Source: Candidatus Neptunochlamydia vexilliferae (GTDB taxonomy: Bacteria > Chlamydiota > Chlamydiia > Chlamydiales > Simkaniaceae). From it: DNA of 40,120 bases. Location of the stretch: assembly GCF_015356785.1 (NCBI RefSeq), contig NZ_JAAEJV010000016.1:1-40120 (forward strand), given 5' to 3'. The translations under genes were made by a program, and so were the position numbers. Below, one piece after another: positions 16,861-24,303 of the stretch; the first letter of the stretch is position 1, and every line of letters starts with the position of its first letter. The notes beneath the pieces were generated by a model. That model saw only the letters and a program-made list of their open reading frames with translations. It was not told the origin of the DNA and made no database searches.

Positions 16861-18858
16861 TTACTGATCTGTGGAGCGGAGAGTGAGAGAATTCAGGATA
16901 ACCGAAATGGAGCTGAGCCCCATGGCAGCTCCAGCGATCATGGGGTTAAGGAGCCCAAAGGCAGCGAGGGGAATTCCCAGGCAGTTGTAGAAAAAGGCAA
17001 AGAAGAGGTTTTGCCGGATCTTCACAAAGGTTTTTCGAGAAAGCTGCACCGCTGTCAGAAGGTTGGAAAGGTTACTTCGCATGAGTCCAATGGTAGCACT
17101 TTCCATCGCTACGTCGGTTCCGGAAGCAACAGCAAAACCCACATCAGCCGTTGCAAGTGCTGGAGCATCATTCACCCCATCGCCAACCATTCCAACAGTA
17201 GCTTTTTTATACCCAAAAAACTTCCGGAATTGGTTTTTGTCTGCGCCAACATCCCTACCTTTAACTCCCTCTGCATCGCCCCTATCTCCTGGATAGGGAA
17301 CTGCTTCGAGGGAGCTAAATTTAGAGCGCTGGCTTTGACAAATTCCCAATTCTTGAAGTTGTTTGGGTATCCCTTGGAACTCTTTCACATGGGCCGCTTT
17401 TTCATCGGGAAGAACCTCAGCAAAGTAGCCATCCATTTCGAGGGCTTCTGCGACCGAGGCAACAACCGGTTTTCGATCTCCACTTAAGAGGTACACCTTC
17501 TTTCCTAGGGCATGTAAAGCCGAGATGGCCTCTTTCGTATCTTTTTTAATTTGATCGGATAGGACGACATAACCAAGATAGGTTTTATCTTCAGCAAGGG
17601 CTACAATCACCCCCATTTCTTCTTCGGGGTTTTCGACCGAGATTCCTTGGGATTCGAGAAAAGAGAGAGAGCCGAGGAAAAGTGTTTTCCCTTGGTAGAT
17701 GGCGGAAAGTCCTTTTCCGCTGTGAGACTCAAAATTTTCAACCGCCTCTCCTTGCACTTCTTTAGCAATGGCAAGGGAAATGGGGTGGTCGGAGTGTTGG
17801 GCTAAAGAGGCCGCTTTACGTAAAAACTCTTCATCGGAAAGAGAAGAATGAACAGCTCCGATGCTCAGTTTCCCTTCGGTCACCGTCCCTGTTTTATCGA
17901 CGATAAAGGTATCGACCTTATGGGCCTGTTCAAGCCCTGCAACATTTTTAATAAGGACTCCTTCTTTGGCTCCTTGTCCACAAGCCACCATGATCACGGT
18001 TGGAACAGCAAGACCAAGGGCGCAAGGACAAGCGATGACAAGAACTGCAACCCCACTTAAAAGTCCTTCGAGCCAATCATTCACTGCAAAGCCCCAAATA
18101 AAGAAGGTTAGAAATGCAATAGCTAAGACGGTGGGAACAAAAATCGAAGAGATTTTGTCAGCAAGTTTTTGAATGGGCGCTTTCGACTGCTGCGCATCTT
18201 GCACAAGGCGGATGATGTGTCCTAAACTTGTCTCACTTCCCAAGCGCGTTGCTTTAATTTCTAAAATCCCTTCTCCATTAACCGTTCCAGCAAATGCTTG
18301 CTCCCCTTTTTCTTTCCGAACGGGAATACTTTCTCCCGTTAGCATCGACTCATCGAGATGAGAGGAACCTTCCACGACTTCTCCATCGACAGGAACTCTT
18401 TCTCCAGGACGGACGAGAACAACATCTCCGACTTTAACCTGCTCGATCGGAACCTCATTCCCATCTTTCATCCGCGCTTTTTTCGCTTCCATTTGCAGAA
18501 GAGCTTTCATCCCTCCGCGCGCTTTATCTTTAGAACGCTGCTCAAAGTAGCGCCCAAGAAGGATCAGAGCGATTAAAACGGCGCTCGTTTCAAAGTAAAG
18601 GTGATCTGTAAAGCGAAAGGCTACAGCAAAGAGGCTATAAAAGTAGGCGGCACTCGTTCCAAGAGCAACGAGGGTGTCCATTCCGGCTGTTTTTGCTTTT
18701 GCTGACTGATAAGCGCCTATATAAAAGGCGTAACCTGCCCCAAACTGAACGATAGTAGCTAGCACGAGTTGGATATAAGGATGGGGATGCCATAGACCTA
18801 ACATCGGCAAGATGAGGGGAATCGATAGGAGAATTGCAATTATTGTCCTTAGTCTCAT
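16861..18858 (-). CDS. copA: Copper P-type ATPase with in-frame element insertion
   Basis: This 665-residue protein is a P1B-1 (Cu+) transporting ATPase. Visible motifs: LTGES in the A domain, the membrane CPC in VIACPCALGLAVP, phosphorylation site DKTGT, SDHP in the N domain, GDGVNDAPAL, and the Cu+ signatures YNCLG (TM7) and MGLSS (TM8). It pumps copper out across the inner membrane. It begins directly at the membrane helices and lacks the usual N-terminal metal-binding HMA domain. Residues 497-550 are foreign to the family: they are encoded by a 162-bp palindromic element inserted in frame between VKEFQG and KKATVGMVGDG. Without them the P domain reads normally. The ATG lies 8 bp after the mutY stop without a clear Shine-Dalgarno sequence, which suggests a mutY-copA transcript. 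Confidence 0.92.
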   Translation of the reverse strand: MRLRTIIAILLSIPLILPMLGLWHPHPYIQLVLATIVQFGAGYAFYIGAYQSAKAKTAGMDTLVALGTSAAYFYSLFAVAFRFTDHLYFETSAVLIALILLGRYFEQRSKDKARGGMKALLQMEAKKARMKDGNEVPIEQVKVGDVVLVRPGERVPVDGEVVEGSSHLDESMLTGESIPVRKEKGEQAFAGTVNGEGILEIKATRLGSETSLGHIIRLVQDAQQSKAPIQKLADKISSIFVPTVLAIAFLTFFIWGFAVNDWLEGLLSGVAVLVIACPCALGLAVPTVIMVACGQGAKEGVLIKNVAGLEQAHKVDTFIVDKTGTVTEGKLSIGAVHSSLSDEEFLRKAASLAQHSDHPISLAIAKEVQGEAVENFESHSGKGLSAIYQGKTLFLGSLSFLESQGISVENPEEEMGVIVALAEDKTYLGYVVLSDQIKKDTKEAISALHALGKKVYLLSGDRKPVVASVAEALEMDGYFAEVLPDEKAAHVKEFQGIPKQLQELGICQSQRSKFSSLEAVPYPGDRGDAEGVKGRDVGADKNQFRKFFGYKKATVGMVGDGVNDAPALATADVGFAVASGTDVAMESATIGLMRSNLSNLLTAVQLSRKTFVKIRQNLFFAFFYNCLGIPLAAFGLLNPMIAGAAMGLSSISVILNSLTLRSTDQ
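17209..17370. repeat. 162-bp palindromic element inside copA
   Basis: Inverted ends of about 25 bp (ATACCCAAA-AACTTC-GAATTGG type) bound exactly 162 bp. The copy at 33909-34070 has the same length and high similarity, with the central CTCTGCATCGCCCCTATCTC block identical. On the minus strand it encodes 54 residues from IPKQLQELG to FRKFFGY in the frame of copA. Confidence 0.85.
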
Positions 18859-18865
18859 ATCTAGT

Positions 18866-19912
18866 TTAGATATTGAGAAGCTGATTATTCCTCAACAAAA
18901 AAAGGATCCGTCGATGCCCCGAAGAAAACGGCATTTCTTTCACTTCTTGAAAGGGAACCCAACTGTGCCCTTCGATTTCTTTGCGCGCGGCAAGGTAGAG
19001 GTGGGGATAGAGAAACGCTTTATATTTTGTAAAGCCATGGGTCACTTCGGGGAGAGCTCTTTGGGGTTTGAGAGAAAGACCCAAAGCCTCTTCGATGTTT
19101 ACGTCCCGGTCAAAATAGGGGAATTCATGGAGATCGGCCATCACCTTTCCCGCTTCTCCTTTTCTAAGGAGGAGCTCTTGACCTGTATGGATGACTGCAA
19201 CGGTGCGATGGAGATGGATGGTCTTTTCTCTTTTCGATTTGATTGGAAGTAAAGCGGCTTTACATCTCCCTAAGCAACTCATTTTTAGTGGGCATATTTC
19301 GCACTGCGCCTTTTTTTGGCAGACAAGGGCGCCCAGTTCAATCAACCCTTCCATAATAATCCAAGGCTCATCATCGGGAAGGAGGGCGGCGGTTAATGTG
19401 CGGATTTCCTTTTGGACAAAGGACTTATCGATCGGCTCTTCAATGGCAAAGTAGCGGGCAAGAACGCGGAAGACATTGCCATCCACGGCAGCTGCTTTTT
19501 GTTTAAAGGCAAAGCTGAGAATGGCTCCAATGGTGTAGGGGCCGAGTCCCTTCACGTTTTTAAGATCTTCGTAGGTATCAGGGAGCTCTCCTCCATGATG
19601 TTCAGTGAGATAGCGAGCTCCTTCATGAAGATTACGCGCACGGGAATAGTAACCAAGCCCCTCCCAAGCCTTAATCACCTTTTCAAGGGGGGCGGCAGCA
19701 AGAGCGCTAATGGTAGGAAAAAGTGTCATCCACCGTTTGAAGTAGGGAACGACCACACTCACTTGGGTTTGCTGCAACATCACCTCTGAAACCCATACCT
19801 CATAGGGGGAAGGATTTTCCCGCCAGGGGAGGGGGCGGCGATTCAAGAAAAACCACTGACGGAGCCTTTCTCTATCAAAGGATTGCGCATGGGAAAGTTT
19901 TTCCAAATCCAT
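18866..19912 (-). CDS. mutY: Adenine DNA glycosylase MutY
   Basis: This 348-residue protein removes adenine opposite 8-oxoguanine in base excision repair. It has the HhH-GPD fold: catalytic Glu43 in SEVMLQQTQV, the helix-hairpin-helix LKNVKGLGPYT (117-127), and catalytic Asp144 in VDGNVFRV. The iron-sulfur cluster cysteines are Cys198, Cys204, Cys207 and Cys213, and a NUDIX-like 8-oxoG recognition domain occupies the C-terminal third. Cluster spacing is C-x5-C-x2-C-x5-C, while E. coli MutY has x6 in the first gap. The gene is transcribed away from the sigma-54 promoter and is followed closely by copA. Confidence 0.93.
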   Translation of the reverse strand: MDLEKLSHAQSFDRERLRQWFFLNRRPLPWRENPSPYEVWVSEVMLQQTQVSVVVPYFKRWMTLFPTISALAAAPLEKVIKAWEGLGYYSRARNLHEGARYLTEHHGGELPDTYEDLKNVKGLGPYTIGAILSFAFKQKAAAVDGNVFRVLARYFAIEEPIDKSFVQKEIRTLTAALLPDDEPWIIMEGLIELGALVCQKKAQCEICPLKMSCLGRCKAALLPIKSKREKTIHLHRTVAVIHTGQELLLRKGEAGKVMADLHEFPYFDRDVNIEEALGLSLKPQRALPEVTHGFTKYKAFLYPHLYLAARKEIEGHSWVPFQEVKEMPFSSGHRRILFLLRNNQLLNI

Positions 19913-19948
19913 CTCAAATAACCGTTTATTCCCAGTAGCTTACCTGAC

Positions 19949-19965
19949 TTGGCACACTTCTTGCA
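19949..19965 (+). promoter_or_regulatory. Sigma-54 (RpoN) promoter
   Basis: TTGGCACACTTCTTGCA matches the -24/-12 consensus (TTGGCACRNNNNTTGCW) at all positions, with GG (19951-19952) and GC (19963-19964) separated by exactly 10 bp. The expected start of transcription is about 19976, 17 bp before an ATG with a strong Shine-Dalgarno sequence. Chlamydiae do have RpoN and an AtoC-type activator. Confidence 0.75.
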
Positions 19966-19992
19966 AGGAATATGGGTAAAAGGAGGTGCATT

Positions 19993-20091
19993 ATGTCTGA
20001 GTGGACCAGATGGAGGCAACCCTTTGTGGATTGTCGAAGCAGGGTATGGAAAAATCTAAGGCAAGGGAGATCTTATGACAATACCATCTAA
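19993..20091 (+). CDS. Small basic ORF (32 aa) behind the sigma-54 promoter
   Basis: A 32-residue frame starts with MSEWTRWRQP and ends RSYDNTI. It has four Arg-flanked Trp residues and a net positive charge. The ribosome binding site AAAGGAGGTG is near-perfect and placed six bases before the ATG. The 3' end overlaps the start of the next gene by 17 bp. It may be a real microprotein or a leader peptide that couples translation to the downstream gene. No family is recognised. Confidence 0.5.
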   Translation: MSEWTRWRQPFVDCRSRVWKNLRQGRSYDNTI

Positions 20092-20569
20092 TATGCATAA
20101 AGAATTACAAGAGATTTTATCTAAAGAGATTGCCCTCCGCCAAGAAATCTTGGGGAATATGAGCCAGCAGGAGTATCTCCTCCTGATTGGGGATACCGAA
20201 CTGAAGGGCGAGCTTTACATCGAGTGCAATACCTTTGTCCGGCGCCTTAAAGACCTTACCAAAGCGCGTGGAATGGTCACCCGAAAGCTATTTGACCACC
20301 TTCCTCCAGATACCCAGGGAACAACCCTAAGCGACATCTTAGATCCCCTTGTTGAGATTGAGGGAGAGGCCCTTTTTCTCTATGAGCAGATTAAAGAACT
20401 GACCGATAAGATCCACGGGCAACACCTCCGGAATAAGACCCTTCAGGAGATGATCTCTTGCAAAGGGCCTCTTAGTGTCGATAATGAGGCGCTCCACTCC
20501 GAAACCAAGCCAGGGAAGGGGCCGACTCTCATCACCATCGATTATCCCCCTGAAAAAACGGAAAAGTGA
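20075..20569 (+). CDS. FlgN-like / secretion chaperone-like helical protein
   Basis: This 164-residue protein is all-helical, with the rhythm of FlgN-type export chaperones: LQEILSKEIALRQEILGNMSQQEYLLLIGDTELKGEL near the start, then KDLTKARGMVTRKLFDHLPP and a second helix pair up to about residue 130; the tail is disordered and Pro/Lys-rich. FlgN proteins bind export substrates of flagellar or type III systems. The match is by pattern only. It is the second gene of a sigma-54 driven unit and has GGGAGA before its ATG. The two glycerophosphotransferase-like genes that follow start 13 bp later, so all four could form one operon. Confidence 0.5.
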   Translation: MTIPSNMHKELQEILSKEIALRQEILGNMSQQEYLLLIGDTELKGELYIECNTFVRRLKDLTKARGMVTRKLFDHLPPDTQGTTLSDILDPLVEIEGEALFLYEQIKELTDKIHGQHLRNKTLQEMISCKGPLSVDNEALHSETKPGKGPTLITIDYPPEKTEK

Positions 20570-20582
20570 TATCCTATTGTCC

Positions 20583-21587
20583 ATGGATTGGACACATGCG
20601 ATAGCACTCATTCATGGGAATGACAAGCACCATCTCGATCACCTAGCTCCATTAGCAAGTCAGTTGGGAATTCCTCTTATCGTTACTGACGTGGAAATCG
20701 AAACCCTTGCAAAGCGATACTACCCCAACCTCACTATTTTTTATTTTGATCCTGTCTCAGTGGGGACCCGCGTTGTTTCAAAATTTGATACAGTAATCTC
20801 CTCTCTTCCTAAAGACCTTCTCGACCAAATCTTTTTTATTCCTGAAAATCTCCAAAACAAAAAACTGAATTATATCTGGTGTCCTCATGGAAACTCTGAT
20901 AAGGGACATGCCTCTTACTTTATGGAAGGACTTTCCAAAGAAAAACAGGCCCTTGTTTATGGAAAACGAATGGTCGATTTTCTTAAAGAGAAAGGGGTCT
21001 ATGAGCAGCTCGAAGAGGTCAAGTTTTTGGGGAACTACCGTCACCAATATTTTCTTAGTCACACACCTTTTTATCAGGAGGTCGTTGAAAAGGAAATTGT
21101 TTCTAAACTCCCCCGTGAAAATAAAACGGTCCTTTATGCTCCCACCTGGAAAGATGCTGAAAACTCTTCTTCTTTGGAGGCCGCTTTAAAGCCCCTTCTT
21201 GAAGGGCTTCCCAAAAACTGGAATTTGATTGTAAAGCCACACCCTAATCTTGAAGTTGACATTGAGGTTCAGAAAGAAAATGCGTTGATTCTCAAAGACT
21301 TTCCCCCCATTTATGCTCTCCTTAGTGCTGTCGATGCTTACCTGGGTGACATGTCGTCGATCGGATATGATTTTCTCACCTTTAGAAAGCCAATGTTTTT
21401 TTTAAATCCCAATAAGCGGTGTCCCAAAAAGGACAAAGGGCTTTACCTTACCCGGTGTGGCACTCTCATTGCTCAGAGCGATTTCGATAAGATTTTTTCG
21501 ATCATTGAAAAGAGTGATTCAGCCCCATTTGCAAAGGTTCAAGAAGCTGTGTATAATAGGACCTATGAAAGAAATATTACCCTCTGA
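20583..21587 (+). CDS. CDP-glycerol glycerophosphotransferase-like protein (paralogue 1)
   Basis: This 334-residue protein belongs to the Glyphos_transf/TagB-TagF superfamily (PF04464), GT-B-like enzymes that transfer polyol phosphates or related groups. Family marks: WCPHGNSDKG, ALVYGKRMVDFL, GNYRHQYF, TVLYAPTWKDAE, NWNLIVKPHPNLE, and near the end AYLGDMSSIGYDFLTFRKPMFF. The ATG at 20583 is used because alignment with the next gene begins there; the open frame extends further upstream without a good start. It ends inside the start of its paralogue. Acceptor and product are unknown. Chlamydiae do not make teichoic acid, so an envelope glycan or lipid target is likelier. Confidence 0.8.
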   Translation: MDWTHAIALIHGNDKHHLDHLAPLASQLGIPLIVTDVEIETLAKRYYPNLTIFYFDPVSVGTRVVSKFDTVISSLPKDLLDQIFFIPENLQNKKLNYIWCPHGNSDKGHASYFMEGLSKEKQALVYGKRMVDFLKEKGVYEQLEEVKFLGNYRHQYFLSHTPFYQEVVEKEIVSKLPRENKTVLYAPTWKDAENSSSLEAALKPLLEGLPKNWNLIVKPHPNLEVDIEVQKENALILKDFPPIYALLSAVDAYLGDMSSIGYDFLTFRKPMFFLNPNKRCPKKDKGLYLTRCGTLIAQSDFDKIFSIIEKSDSAPFAKVQEAVYNRTYERNITL

Positions 21588-22650
21588 TTCTTGTGGCATC
21601 TGCCTAGCCCCTGGCGATTCTGTGAATCACCTCGACCACCTAGCCCCTCTTGCATACATCATGGAAGTTCCAATGGTCGTCGATCAGGAACTCTTAGAGG
21701 GAACCGTTGAGAAATACTACCCCAATGTAAAGCGGATTTACATCGACCATCATGCCAAAATTCTTGAGCATTTAGCAGGGAACTACAATACCCTCTTTGT
21801 TTCAAGTGCAAACTATCGGATGGATCTGAGCCCCCTCTTTGAAGTGATTTACAGAAAGGAGATGAACTTTTGGTATTGTCCCCATGGAAATTCAGATAAG
21901 GCGGTCGATAGTTTTAAACATCAAACCTTCACCTTTACCTATGGGGATCAGATGGAGGATCGCTTAAGAGATGCTGGAATCCTGGATACCTTTAAAGGGT
22001 TTGTCCGAACAGGGAACTATCGGCTCCCCTTTTACAGAAAGTATGAGTCTTTCTATGACGACTTGGTTGAGAAGGAGGTTTTCGGTCAATTTGCAAAGAA
22101 ACAAACGACGATTCTCTATGCCCCTACCTGGCAAGATATTGAAAAATCGACCTCTTTTTTTGATGTTGGGTTGACAGTGGCGGAGCAGCTTCCTCCAGAC
22201 TATAATCTCATTTTAAAACTCCATCCTTGGATCGTTCATCACAAGGCGGGCTATGTCCAACATCTCGAGGAAAAGTATCGCGACTGCCCGAACGTTGCCG
22301 TTCTTCCTCTATACCCTCTTGTCCTTCCCCTCTTAAAGCGAACCGACATCTATCTCGGCGATTTTTCCTCAATTGGCTATGACTTTCTCTACTATAACCG
22401 CCCAATGTTTTTCTTTGAGGGGTCTGAACGGCTAAAGTCGCGTGACTTTGCAACAGATCTCCACGGCTGCGGCACCCTTATTCCAGAAAGCGCTTACGGC
22501 TCCATCTATCCTTTCATCGAAAAACATCTAAAAGAGCAAGATAACTTTAGGGCAAAGCGCAAAGAGGTTTTTGACTATGCCTTTGGAAAAGAGCGTTCCT
22601 TTGAAACCATCCGCGATGAGGTTAGAGAGCTTGTTGCTGCACAGGTATAG
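21565..22650 (+). CDS. CDP-glycerol glycerophosphotransferase-like protein (paralogue 2)
   Basis: This 361-residue protein is a paralogue of the preceding gene, with motifs in the same order: VNHLDHLAPLAYIM, FWYCPHGNSDKAVD, FTYGDQMEDRLRDAG, GNYRLPFYRK, TILYAPTWQDIEKS, YNLILKLHPW, DIYLGDFSSIGYDFLYYNRPMFF. The ATG at 21565 overlaps the end of paralogue 1 by 23 bp and coincides with the homologous start; GGACCT lies just before it. Adjacent, overlapping paralogues suggest that they act together or as a heterodimer. The 3' end converges on and overlaps the MFS gene by 29 bp. Confidence 0.8.
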   Translation: MKEILPSDSCGICLAPGDSVNHLDHLAPLAYIMEVPMVVDQELLEGTVEKYYPNVKRIYIDHHAKILEHLAGNYNTLFVSSANYRMDLSPLFEVIYRKEMNFWYCPHGNSDKAVDSFKHQTFTFTYGDQMEDRLRDAGILDTFKGFVRTGNYRLPFYRKYESFYDDLVEKEVFGQFAKKQTTILYAPTWQDIEKSTSFFDVGLTVAEQLPPDYNLILKLHPWIVHHKAGYVQHLEEKYRDCPNVAVLPLYPLVLPLLKRTDIYLGDFSSIGYDFLYYNRPMFFFEGSERLKSRDFATDLHGCGTLIPESAYGSIYPFIEKHLKEQDNFRAKRKEVFDYAFGKERSFETIRDEVRELVAAQV

Positions 22651-23848
22651 CGTGTTTCTTGCTAGATCTAAAAATATGGATGCTCCCCATCAAACAAAAT
22701 AGTCCACCAACAATGAATGATAAGTAGGGACCTCCATAGATAAATAGAGCAGCTCCAAAATAGGGGAAAATTGCCCCCCTAACCCCAACAGCTAAGACAT
22801 TAATGAGTGAGTAGGGCCTACTATCTTTTTCGGCTGAGAAGATCGGTCCCGACATTTTCCATCCTAACTCGCTTCCAGACTGCATCACTCCATAGAGAAA
22901 ATAGGCAAGGAAGACAAAAAGGAAGTTAAACTTTGCCAGAATAAGTAAAGCCGGGAAAATCGCAGCAATTAGGGGAACCCGGGCACAAAATAAAAAAATC
23001 TCAGAGCGATTAAAGACCTTCACCCAAAAAGGAGAAGCAATTGTAAAGCCAACTCCTTTACAGAGGCAAACAGCTAAAAACATTTCGGTATAGGAAAGGT
23101 GAAGGGTCTCGGTAAAGTACTTGGGGATAGTTGCATGCATTGTCATGAGCCCTGCGCCCCCTAGAAAAAAACCCATTTGAAACTGAAGAAAATCCGGCCG
23201 CTTACGTAAAAGGCTCCAACTGTTTCTCCAAGGCTTGGACAGGTGGTGCCTTAAAGGCTTCCCTTTTTCTCGATGATATTGCTGGGTGGGTGTTTGAAGG
23301 GTCTTAAAGATAATCCAAACCGAGCACATCCCCAAAAGACTCGTAAGGACAAACACCCAACGCCACGATCCATTTAACATATCTAATACCCATCCAAATA
23401 AGATTGGCATGAGAGCTGTGCAAAGGTAGTTAATCGTCGAACCCGTTGCGCAAACTTTTCCTCGGTCAGACTCTGAAAGGTTTTGTTTAAGAAGTTCCAT
23501 CCATGTAGGAATGACTCCTCTAAGAAGGAGCATATGCATGCCGAATGCAAAGATAAACATCCAAGGGCTAGAAAAAAACGGAATCAAAACAAAGGGTAAA
23601 AATTTTAGAAAGTAGGCCCATAGTAAACCCAGTCTATGCTCCTCTCCTAATCTTGAGCTACTCCAATAAGAAACAAATAGAGCGGTTAATGGCTTAAGTG
23701 CAGTCATTGTACTTATTTGAAAAGGAGTTGCATCTAGCTCCCTACAAAGAATCATTGGCAAAAGAGCAAAGATCCCAAAAAAAGGGCAAGCAACTAGATT
23801 TGAAAGAATAAAGGCCCTAGATACAGGGTTTTGAAGGTGCTTTTTCAT
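22622..23848 (-). CDS. Major facilitator superfamily transporter
   Basis: This 408-residue protein has about twelve hydrophobic helices in two halves joined by a basic loop near 190-215 (TPTQQYHREKGKPLRHHLSKPW). The N-terminal half has the MFS-like TALKPLTALFVSYWSSSRLGEEHR segment between helices 2 and 3. Substrate cannot be read from sequence. No Shine-Dalgarno sequence is visible before the ATG. It is convergent with the glycerophosphotransferase-like pair, with overlapping 3' ends, so it is not part of that operon. Confidence 0.8.
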   Translation of the reverse strand: MKKHLQNPVSRAFILSNLVACPFFGIFALLPMILCRELDATPFQISTMTALKPLTALFVSYWSSSRLGEEHRLGLLWAYFLKFLPFVLIPFFSSPWMFIFAFGMHMLLLRGVIPTWMELLKQNLSESDRGKVCATGSTINYLCTALMPILFGWVLDMLNGSWRWVFVLTSLLGMCSVWIIFKTLQTPTQQYHREKGKPLRHHLSKPWRNSWSLLRKRPDFLQFQMGFFLGGAGLMTMHATIPKYFTETLHLSYTEMFLAVCLCKGVGFTIASPFWVKVFNRSEIFLFCARVPLIAAIFPALLILAKFNFLFVFLAYFLYGVMQSGSELGWKMSGPIFSAEKDSRPYSLINVLAVGVRGAIFPYFGAALFIYGGPYLSFIVGGLFCLMGSIHIFRSSKKHAIPVQQQAL

Positions 23849-23947
23849 AACAGGGAAAAAAATCTTTCTATTTCTTCTTAGGTATAAATCATAAGGAGCG
23901 ATTCTACAATAATCACCCTATAAATCAAACCCTTTGCCTTTTTCGGT

Positions 23948-24136
23948 ATACAAAAAAGTTTACTTCTACTTTCATTTTTCACATGCACTTTTTCCAATAT
24001 TTTTGCCTCACCTGATGTCGAAGATGCCAATTTTTATGGGGAAGCTTGGGCAGCTATTCAGGATGCAAAGAACGAGGAAAAAGAGCGGAAAGAGAAAGAA
24101 GAGAAGGAAAAAAGGGAAGCCCAGAAAAAGAAATAG
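23948..24136 (+). CDS. Small secreted charged protein without a standard start codon
   Basis: A 62-residue frame reads as a signal peptide (QKSLLLLSFFTCTFSNIFA), then SPDVEDANFYGEAWAAIQDA, then a Lys/Glu-rich tail ending REAQKKK. No ATG, GTG or TTG occurs in this frame after the stop at 23921; the best starts are ATA (23948) or ATC (23924). Alternatively, a -1 shift on the A6 run at 23952-23957 would join it to TTG at 23934, giving MPFSVYKK before the hydrophobic core. A single-base indel pseudogene is the third option. The frame in the other phase (23934-24140) does not look like a protein beyond the A run. Confidence 0.4.
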   Translation: MQKSLLLLSFFTCTFSNIFASPDVEDANFYGEAWAAIQDAKNEEKERKEKEEKEKREAQKKK

Positions 24137-24139
24137 TTA

Positions 24140-24303
24140 GGTTCTGTTGAGAAACTTAGGGCTAAGGGATTCAGAGGAGGTTTTCTTGAAACTTGTGGTT
24201 TTTTTGCCGAATGTAAATAGTCAGGCGCTATTTTTGAGGCGAAAAAACCACAAATTTCTGGAAAGATCCCTGAAGACCTAGCGATAAATTTCTCAACAGA
24301 ACC
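24140..24303. repeat. Palindromic element with 15-bp perfect ends
   Basis: Ends GGTTCTGTTGAGAAA (24140-24154) and its exact complement (24289-24303), flanked by TA on both sides. A strong inner stem pairs GTGGTTTTTTTGCC with GGCGAAAAAACCAC. A broken relative in reverse orientation lies at about 38225-38436. The element fills the gap between two converging genes, so as RNA it could end transcription from both sides. Confidence 0.7.

Noticed and set aside
17011-17487. Plus-strand frame of 158 residues within copA
   Set aside because: It is antisense to the P and N domains of the ATPase and partly made of the palindromic insert; no start signals.
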